Shown here in pieces: positions 58,504 through 64,000 of a stretch of 64,000 bases of DNA. How positions within the stretch are numbered: position 1 is the stretch's first letter; every line of letters starts with the position of its first letter. The position numbers and the translations under genes are program-made. The stretch is from Spiractinospora alimapuensis (lineage in GTDB: Bacteria; Actinomycetota; Actinomycetes; Streptosporangiales; Streptosporangiaceae): the NCBI RefSeq assembly GCF_018437505.1, contig NZ_CP072467.1:5604010-5668009 (forward strand). Reading direction: 5' to 3'. The notes below the pieces were generated by a model, which did not search any database, had not been told where the DNA came from, and saw only the letters and a list, made by a program, of their open reading frames with translations.

Positions 58504-59442
58504 TCAGTTCCACCGCGCCCCGTACCCGAACCCGGTGCGCAGGGTGTGAAAGTCCAGGTGGATCTCGCCGGCGGTGTCCGGCCGCACCATGGCGGTGTCG
58601 TCCGCGTACTCCTCGACCACACCGCGCGGCAGGCCCGGGATCTGCCACACCTGGTACGGCTCCTGCCCCCGGTCGAACCGCAACCGCAGGTCGAAGGCGT
58701 CACACCGACGCAGGGGGTAGTAGACGTACCGCGGGTGCATCGTCTGGCCTTGCGGGATCCGTACGGCGACGCTGAGCGTGTGCCGCTCCCCGTAGCCCAA
58801 CGGCCGCGGGAGGCGGATGTAGTGCTGGAAGTAGCTGTCGGTCGGCTGGCGGCGTAGCACCTCCGACCCCCCGAACAGGACGCGCAACTGAAGGCCGTGG
58901 GAGTCGCCGCCATAGGACCTGGGAACACGGCCCGACACCAGGACCTCCTCCAGGCCCTCGATGGTGGAAACGATCTCGCGGTCCTCCAGCGCCTCGGGAG
59001 TGTCCCCGTCCAGGCACAGCGTGGTGCGCAGCGAGGCGAGGTACCAACCCCCCGGCGCGTAGTTGCCCCGACTCGTCGGCGTCGCGGCGGGTAGATCGGA
59101 CACGATCCGGTCCACGGCGTCGTCGACTCGGCGGTGTACGGTCCGGATGCTCACGCCGCCCAACTGGTCCGCGGCCCACTCCATCCGGCGTTCCAGTGTG
59201 GGGAACCGGGCCGCCGGGTGCGCGCCGAACGCGGCGAGGAACGCCAGTCGTAGATCCTCGGGCAGGTCCTGCGCCCAGGCTTCCAACGCCGAGGCGACCG
59301 CCCCCTGCGTCTCGGCTCGGGACGCGGACTCGCGTACGCCGGCCAATGCCTTCAGTTCGTCCCCCAGACGATTCTTCAGGTCGGTGGCGTGGATCCCGCG
59401 CCCCGGTCGGAGGCGCTTCATTTCGGTCCTGAGATCGTCCAT
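58504..59442 (-). CDS. Uncharacterised two-domain protein with HTH-like N-terminus
   Basis: A 312-residue protein not assigned to a named family. The N-terminal half (1-130) is helical: EMKRLRPGRGIHATDLKNRLG, then AWAQDLPEDLRLAFLAAFGAHP and an HTH-like GVSIRTVHRRVDDAVDRIV. Similar N-terminal modules occur in many unstudied actinobacterial proteins, as far as I recall. The C-terminal half (about 135-312) looks beta-rich: GWYLASLRTTLCLDGDTPEAL, HTLSVAVRIPQGQTMHPRYVYYPLRRCDAFDLRLRF. It has no signal peptide or catalytic motif visible. It may be a regulator with a ligand domain. Its convergent partner is the 56546 gene. Confidence 0.6.
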   Translation of the reverse strand: MDDLRTEMKRLRPGRGIHATDLKNRLGDELKALAGVRESASRAETQGAVASALEAWAQDLPEDLRLAFLAAFGAHPAARFPTLERRMEWAADQLGGVSIRTVHRRVDDAVDRIVSDLPAATPTSRGNYAPGGWYLASLRTTLCLDGDTPEALEDREIVSTIEGLEEVLVSGRVPRSYGGDSHGLQLRVLFGGSEVLRRQPTDSYFQHYIRLPRPLGYGERHTLSVAVRIPQGQTMHPRYVYYPLRRCDAFDLRLRFDRGQEPYQVWQIPGLPRGVVEEYADDTAMVRPDTAGEIHLDFHTLRTGFGYGARWN

Positions 59443-59806
59443 CGTGCCCCCTGGTGTGTGGAGGCCCGCTCGGTGAACCCGTCCGCGAGCGAGGTGCCTT
59501 CCACTGTCCCTTGTTTGTCATTATGGCAACTCTGTGTCAATCCCGTTCGGAATTGAGGCGGCGGTGTCCTGTCATGCCCGGTTCACCGCGTTTAGGATTC
59601 CTTGTGGTGAGTCACCTGGTGGCGCGGTGGTGCCGGTGTCTCGACGCTGTGGGGTTCCCCCCTGACTGCCACGCTTGTCGGTGTCACAGCGGAAATCCAC
59701 CGCGCCATCAGGCTTCCCCGGAGATGGGTTGCCTCATAGGGGACCCACGGTGTCCATCCGCGCGGGGACGACTCTGTCTATCTGCGCGGGGAAGACTTCA
59801 CAGTGG
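59443..59806. other. Intergenic stretch with inverted and CRISPR-repeat-like pieces
   Basis: This 364-base stretch lies between the 58504 gene (its upstream side) and the 3' end of pgl. It contains an 11-base inverted repeat TGGCGCGGTGG (59620-59630) with CCACCGCGCCA (59697-59707), and two 22-base near-copies containing GCGCGGGGA (59751-59772 and 59775-59796). No gene was found. A minus-strand promoter for the 58504 gene should be here; TTGACA at about 59540 (minus) is a candidate -35. Confidence 0.45.
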
Positions 59807-60625
59807 TCATGACAAGCGTGACGTCGTTTCCCCGTGTCCGGGGATGACCCCACCGGGGGAGACGAGCGCCGGCGGTAGGTGGTCCGCGGCCGCTCTGTCC
59901 AACAGGACCAGAGTTCGCACACGTCCGCGGGCCCCTGCCGCCGGAACCTGCACCTCGCCCGCTGGCTTCACGGCCAGGTTGACCGCGGCGGCCTTCTCCG
60001 CTCCCGAGGCGAGCAGCCACACGTCGTGCGCGCGCCGGATCGCGGACAGGGTCAGACTGATCCGCGTGGGGGGTGGTTTGGGTGCCCCTCGCACAGCCAC
60101 GACGGACCGGGTTTCCTCATACAGGGCCGGTTGTCCGGGGAACAGCGACGCCACGTGGGTGTCGGGGCCGACACCCAACAGGCAGACGTCGAAGCTGGGC
60201 ACGCCGCCCTTGTCCTCCGCCCGGGTCGCCGCCGCGAGACTCGTGGCGTAGCGCGCGGCAGCGCCCTCGGGGTCGTCGCCGTCCGGGCCGTCGGAGGCCG
60301 GCATGGCGTGCACCCGCTCGGGGTCGACGTCGACGTGGTCCAGCAGCGCGGCACGCGCCTGGGTTTCGTTCCGGTCCGGATCACCCTTCGGCAGGAAACG
60401 CTCGTCTCCCCACCACAGGTCCAGCCGCCGCCAGTCCACCGCGTCCCGCGCCGGCGCTTCGGCCAGCTCACGCAGGACCGCGGTCCCGATCCCGCCGCCG
60501 GTGAGCACGACGGACGCGGAGCCCCGCGCGTTCTGCGTGTCGACCAGCCGGGTGACCAGACGCGCCGCGACCGCCTTCGCCAGGAGCTGGGCGTCGGGAT
60601 GCACCACGACACTCACCGGACTCAC
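59807..60625 (-). CDS. pgl: 6-phosphogluconolactonase
   Basis: A 272-residue DevB-type lactonase, hydrolysing 6-phosphogluconolactone in the oxidative pentose phosphate pathway. The family blocks are ASVVLTGGGIGTAVLRELAEA, VDWRRLDLWWGDERFLPKGDPDRNE, FDVCLLGVGPDTHVASLFPG and RISLTLSAIRRAHDVWLLASGAEKA. GTG 60625 overlaps the opcA stop by GTGA. The C-terminus carries about 20 extra residues (ALVSPGGVIPGHGETTSRLS) beyond the usual end LDRAAADHL, and these are encoded by the repeat-like sequence at 59823-59851. Last gene of pgi-zwf-opcA-pgl. Confidence 0.93.
   Translation of the reverse strand: MSPVSVVVHPDAQLLAKAVAARLVTRLVDTQNARGSASVVLTGGGIGTAVLRELAEAPARDAVDWRRLDLWWGDERFLPKGDPDRNETQARAALLDHVDVDPERVHAMPASDGPDGDDPEGAAARYATSLAAATRAEDKGGVPSFDVCLLGVGPDTHVASLFPGQPALYEETRSVVAVRGAPKPPPTRISLTLSAIRRAHDVWLLASGAEKAAAVNLAVKPAGEVQVPAAGARGRVRTLVLLDRAAADHLPPALVSPGGVIPGHGETTSRLS
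59823..59851. repeat. CRISPR type I-E repeat-like sequence within the end of pgl
   Basis: The 29 bases from GTCGTTTCCCCGTG to GGGGATGACCCC have the stem and ends of actinobacterial I-E repeats (stem CCCCG/CGGGG, 3' end GATGACCCC). Only one full-length copy is seen and it overlaps the pgl coding end. Degenerate half-copies may be at 59751-59796 in the opposite sense. No cas genes are in the window. It may be a chance match. Confidence 0.25.
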
Positions 60626-61542
60626 GACGTGGCCCCCTCGGCGAACATCACACCGACCGAACGCGCGCTGTCGTGGTACACCTCGTCGGCGTCCAGCCGC
60701 CGCAACTCCTCGGCCAACGCCTCGGTCGACCCCCGGCGGGGGAGCGCGACGCGCTGGTCGGGGCGTCCCGTTCGGGACAGGGTCGCGACCCGACCATCGG
60801 GGCGCGACACCGAGATCTCCTCCGACTCGGTGATCAGCCGGACACCGGTGATCGCCGGGCCCGAGGAGATCGTGCGCCGTACCGGGATCTCGAGCTGGTC
60901 CGCGAGCCAGGCGGCCAGGAGGTCGGCGCTGGGGAAGTCCTCCTCCGCTTCGACCTCCGCGTCGGTGACCCAACCACAGGGCCGGTCCATCGTGGACGCC
61001 AGCAGGGACCGCCACGGCGTGATCCTGGTCCAGGTGAGGTCGGTGTCGCCGGGGTGGTAGTGCGCGACCCGGTCCAGTAGGTCCCGCACCGAGGAGTCGG
61101 CCCGCTGCGCGTCGGTGATCCGACGCTGCGCGAGCCGCCCCAACGGGTCGGTCGAGGGGTCGCTGGGGCCGACGCCGGGCCACCACACCACGATCGGGGC
61201 GTCCGGAGCCAACAACGGCGTGACGACCGAGTCCGGGTGGTCACCCAGTTCGCCGTACAGACGCAGCAGCAGGACCTCGCCCGGGCCGGCGATCCCCGGT
61301 GGACGGATCTCCGCGTCCAGGCGGGACTCCTCGTCCGGGTCGCGGCGGATCAGCACGAGGATCCGGCTGGGGTGTTCCCGCGCGGCCTCGGTCGCCGCTC
61401 GCACCGCGTCGTAGTGGTCCGCTTCGCCGGTCGCGATGACCAGCGTGAGCACCATGTTGTGCGCTCCGCCGATGGTGCGCTGTTCCTTGCTGAGCTCCTC
61501 CACGATCTGCGCGGTCGTGGTGTAGGGCAGGTAGAGCGTCAT
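60622..61542 (-). CDS. opcA: OpcA, glucose-6-phosphate dehydrogenase assembly protein
   Basis: A 306-residue OpcA, a redox-linked activator of Zwf known from cyanobacteria and actinobacteria. Typical segments are VEELSKEQRTIGGAHNMVLTLVIAT near the start, PDAPIVVWWPGVGPSDPSTDPLG, RRITDAQRADSSVRDLLDR and LTWTRITPWRSLLASTMDRP. ATG 61542 lies 22 bases after the zwf stop, so the two are co-transcribed; the opcA stop overlaps pgl by GTGA. The frame is intact. Confidence 0.93.
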   Translation of the reverse strand: MTLYLPYTTTAQIVEELSKEQRTIGGAHNMVLTLVIATGEADHYDAVRAATEAAREHPSRILVLIRRDPDEESRLDAEIRPPGIAGPGEVLLLRLYGELGDHPDSVVTPLLAPDAPIVVWWPGVGPSDPSTDPLGRLAQRRITDAQRADSSVRDLLDRVAHYHPGDTDLTWTRITPWRSLLASTMDRPCGWVTDAEVEAEEDFPSADLLAAWLADQLEIPVRRTISSGPAITGVRLITESEEISVSRPDGRVATLSRTGRPDQRVALPRRGSTEALAEELRRLDADEVYHDSARSVGVMFAEGATS

Positions 61543-61564
61543 GGGGTCCCCCTCCCGTGGCTCG

Positions 61565-63121
61565 TCACGGTCGCCGCCACGACCGCCCCTCGCGTTCCAA
61601 CAGCTCGTGCCCGGACCGTGGCCCCCACCCACCGGGCGCGTAGGGCTCCGGTGCGCCGGACTCGGCCCAGTGGCGTTCGATGGGATCCAGGATCTGCCAG
61701 GACAGGTCCACCTCCCGTTGTCCGGGGAACAACGGTGGGTCACCGACCAGCACGTCGAGAATCAGTCGTTCGTAGGCCTCGGGGCTGTCCTCGTTGAAGG
61801 AACGCCCGTAGGTGAAGTCCATGCTGACGTCGCGCACCTCCATGGCCGCCCCCGGGACCTTCGACCCGAAGCGCAGGGTCACTCCCTCGTCGGGCTGGAT
61901 CCGAAGCACCAGCGCGTTGGCCCCCAACTGCGCGACGTCGCTGGTCGGGAAGAAGGCGTGCGGGGCGCGGTGGAACAGGAGCCCCACCTCGGTGACCCGC
62001 CGCCCGAGACGCTTGCCGGTACGCAGGTAGAACGGGACGCCGCCCCAGCGGCGGGTGTCGACCGTGAGCCGCGCCGCGGCGTAGGTCTCCGTCGTGGAGT
62101 CGGGGCTGATCCCGTCCTCCTGGGCGTAGCCCCGGACGGGAGCGCCGCCCTGCCAACCCTCGGTGTACTGGCCGCGCGCGGTCGCAGTCGACAGGTCGGC
62201 CGGCAGGGTCACCGCCGACAGCACCTTCTCCTTCTCCGCGCGGATGGCGTCGGAGGTGAAGGACACGGGCTCCTCCATCGCGACGAGCGCGAGGAGCTGC
62301 AACAGGTGGTTCTGCAGGACGTCACGGGCGGCGCCGATGCCGTCGTAGTACCCGGCACGGCCACCGACCCCGATGTCCTCGGCCATGGTGATCTGCACGT
62401 GGTCGACGTAGCCACGGTTCCAGATCGGCTCGAAGAGCGTGTTGGCGAACCGCAGCGCCATGATGTTCTGAACGGTTTCCTTGCCCAGATAGTGGTCGAT
62501 CCGGAAGACCGACTCCGGGGGGAACACCTCGTCGACCTTCGCGTTGAGCTCACGCGCGCTCTGGAGGTCGTGGCCGAAGGGCTTCTCCACCACGACCCGC
62601 CGCCAGGCGTCGCCCGAGGACTCCGCGAGACCGCTGCGCTTGATCTGGCCGATGACCGTAGGGAACAGGGCCGGCGGCAGCGACAGGTAGAAGGCGTAGT
62701 TGCCGCCCGTCCCCCGCTTGGCGTCCAGGTCACGCACGGTCGCGGCGAGCTGGTCGAAGGCCTCGTCGTCGTCCAGCTCCCCCGACACGAACCGGATGCC
62801 CTCGCTGAGCTGCGCCCACACGTCCTCGCGGAACGGGGTTCGGGCGTGGCGGCGCACCGCGTCGTGTGCGACGGCCGCGAAGTCCTGGTCCTCCCAGTCC
62901 CGGCGGGCGAACCCGACCAGTCCGAACCCCGGGGGCAGCAGTCCACGGCTGGCAAGGTCGTAGATGGCCGGAAGCAGTTTGCCGCGGGCCAGGTCCCCGG
63001 TGACGCCGAACATCACCAACACGCACGGGCCCGCGACTCGGGGCAGGCGCCGATCCCGCGCGTCACGCAGCGGGTTCGGCACGGCGCCCGGCATCACCGG
63101 TTCCTTCACCTTCAACCCCAT
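61565..63121 (-). CDS. zwf: Glucose-6-phosphate 1-dehydrogenase
   Basis: A 518-residue G6PDH, first NADPH-producing step of the oxidative pentose phosphate pathway. The dinucleotide fold is VLVMFGVTGDLARGKLLPAIYDLASRG. The substrate signature RIDHYLGKETVQNIMALRFAN includes the catalytic His. VVVEKPFGHDL and WGGVPFYLRTGKRLGRRV are further family blocks. ATG 63121 is used; an ATG at 63094 has GAAGGA 7 bases upstream and gives MPGAVPNPLRDARDRRLPR, which looks more like the usual actinobacterial start. It sits between pgi and opcA on the minus strand. Confidence 0.95.
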   Translation of the reverse strand: MGLKVKEPVMPGAVPNPLRDARDRRLPRVAGPCVLVMFGVTGDLARGKLLPAIYDLASRGLLPPGFGLVGFARRDWEDQDFAAVAHDAVRRHARTPFREDVWAQLSEGIRFVSGELDDDEAFDQLAATVRDLDAKRGTGGNYAFYLSLPPALFPTVIGQIKRSGLAESSGDAWRRVVVEKPFGHDLQSARELNAKVDEVFPPESVFRIDHYLGKETVQNIMALRFANTLFEPIWNRGYVDHVQITMAEDIGVGGRAGYYDGIGAARDVLQNHLLQLLALVAMEEPVSFTSDAIRAEKEKVLSAVTLPADLSTATARGQYTEGWQGGAPVRGYAQEDGISPDSTTETYAAARLTVDTRRWGGVPFYLRTGKRLGRRVTEVGLLFHRAPHAFFPTSDVAQLGANALVLRIQPDEGVTLRFGSKVPGAAMEVRDVSMDFTYGRSFNEDSPEAYERLILDVLVGDPPLFPGQREVDLSWQILDPIERHWAESGAPEPYAPGGWGPRSGHELLEREGRSWRRP

Positions 63122-63162
63122 CCCTGTTCTCCGCCAGACCGCGTGGGCGCGGCCGTGACTGA

Positions 63163-64000
63163 CTATGCCGTGGATTCCAGCGCCGCGAGAAGCTCGGCCA
63201 TTCCCTCCACCCGATCCCGCAGGTGGACCCGCACCACCGGCCGGTCCCGTTCGGCGAGCGCGCCGAAGTCGCCCAACGCCTGGGCCATCTGCAGCCGCGC
63301 GAATCCGAAGCCACGCCCCGGAATCGCGAGGTCCTCATCTGTATCCCCGGTGACCTGCAAGAAGACACCGTTCTGCGGGCCGCCCTTGTGGTACTGGCCG
63401 GTGGAGTGCAGGAAACGGGGGCCCCAACCGAAGGTGACGGGGTGGACGCCGCGTTCCGCCAACGCCGGACGCAGCCGGCGCGCGGCGACGTCGCGTCCCC
63501 GGTCGAGGTAGGCCATCACCGCGAGGTAGCCCCCCTCTTGAGGGAGCGCCGCGAGCGACCGCAGGACGCCGCTCAGGTCACCGAGGTCGTGCGGGACCGC
63601 CTCGGTGAACGCCCGCGAGGCGTACACCTCGACCGCGCCCGCGACGAGCAGGGGATCGCCCGTGGGGAGGGGAGCGTCGCCGGCGGACTCCAGCAGCCGG
63701 GTCGTGTTGTTCTTGGACTCCGCCACGTTGGGCTGGTCGAAGGGGTCCACACCCAGGACGCGCCCAGCGATCGCGGTCGCGTACTCCCACGCCAAGAACT
63801 GGGCTCCCAGCGGACCGGTGACCACTGTGTCGCTCTCCGGCGCCGGCACGCCCGGTGTTCCGAAGCTGACCAGGTGCCGGTCGCCACCGGGGGAGTACCC
63901 CGGCGCGTCCTCGTCCTCGACCACGACCGGCAACAGCCCGCGGCCGTCCTTGCCGGTCGACTCCGCGAGGAGTTGTTCGATCCAGTCGCCCAGACCGTGC
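63163..64000 (-). CDS. pgi: Glucose-6-phosphate isomerase, C-terminal part (cut by window edge)
   Basis: The C-terminal about 278 residues of a glucose-6-phosphate isomerase. The frame is open to the window end (HGLGDWIEQLLAESTGKDGRG). Diagnostic parts are QFLAWEYATAIAGRVLGVDPFDQPNVAESKNNT, with the active-site region, and PRFLHSTGQYHKGGPQNGVFLQVT, which belongs to the actinobacterial/Streptomyces-type PGI of about 550 residues and not the E. coli type. The 5' half and start are outside the window. It leads the pgi-zwf-opcA-pgl operon and channels fructose-6-phosphate into the pentose phosphate branch. Confidence 0.93.
   Translation of the reverse strand, partial: HGLGDWIEQLLAESTGKDGRGLLPVVVEDEDAPGYSPGGDRHLVSFGTPGVPAPESDTVVTGPLGAQFLAWEYATAIAGRVLGVDPFDQPNVAESKNNTTRLLESAGDAPLPTGDPLLVAGAVEVYASRAFTEAVPHDLGDLSGVLRSLAALPQEGGYLAVMAYLDRGRDVAARRLRPALAERGVHPVTFGWGPRFLHSTGQYHKGGPQNGVFLQVTGDTDEDLAIPGRGFGFARLQMAQALGDFGALAERDRPVVRVHLRDRVEGMAELLAALESTA

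Noticed and set aside
59705-59851. A working CRISPR array
   Set aside because: Only one repeat-like unit is complete, spacing is irregular, and no cas gene is present.

Overview
The window comes from a high-GC actinomycete, most likely of the Nocardiopsis/Thermobifida/Streptomyces type. Codons end almost always in G or C and many starts are GTG. Gene order matches the conserved actinobacterial blocks SCP2/Rv1693-like/tlyA/nadK/recN/steA/steB and uvrA...uvrC/rapZ/yvcK/whiA/gap/pgk/tpiA/secG/rbpA. The genus is inference; no rRNA or tRNA gene was seen.

Layout. Positions 1-768 hold no convincing gene. Positions 769-13521 are accessory: a SnoaL-like protein, acetyltransferases, AlaX, a TetR regulator with an MFS exporter and two matching operators, a double-HTH MerR regulator divergent from a UvrA-like drug-resistance ATPase, a DUF885 protein, an MBL hydrolase, a short SSB paralogue with a DnaA box upstream, a long structured non-coding stretch, and a small MerR-type protein. 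Positions 13599-19679 are the HAD phosphatase/SCP2/tlyA/nadK/recN block. Three insertion sequences (two IS5-type, one IS481-type) sit head to tail at 19679-22643, all in CTAG sites derived from the recN stop codon. Positions 22815-30276 carry a cell-envelope block: steA, steB, an MraY/WecA-like transferase, a MurJ-like flippase and a GT4 glycosyltransferase. A decayed tandem repeat built from the 5' end of the MraY-like gene lies inside this block.

From 30296 comes a yybP-ykoY-like (Mn2+) riboswitch with terC, then uvrA behind a LexA-like box, two RDD membrane proteins, an MscS channel, uvrC-rapZ-yvcK, a DUF488 gene, whiA, gap-pgk-tpiA, secG and rbpA. Positions 48164-50757 hold an mhqO/mhqD-like quinone-response pair and rarD. 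Positions 52091-56099 hold a DUF485/ActP-like solute symporter pair, an Lrp regulator and ornithine aminotransferase. Two uncharacterised convergent genes follow. The minus-strand oxidative pentose phosphate operon pgi-zwf-opcA-pgl closes the window, with pgi cut by the edge.

How they work together: the central-carbon genes (gap, pgk, tpiA; pgi, zwf, opcA, pgl) flank the nucleotide-excision-repair and whiA/yvcK/rapZ core. The steA-GT4 block contains the initiating transferase, a later glycosyltransferase and a flippase expected of a lipid-linked glycan pathway, next to division-linked SteA/SteB.

Caveat: five otherwise well-conserved genes (MFS exporter, steA, uvrA, gap, mhqD-like) each carry one net frameshift. 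Since gap and uvrA are among them, sequencing or assembly indels are the simplest explanation. They are annotated here as continuous genes with the break marked.
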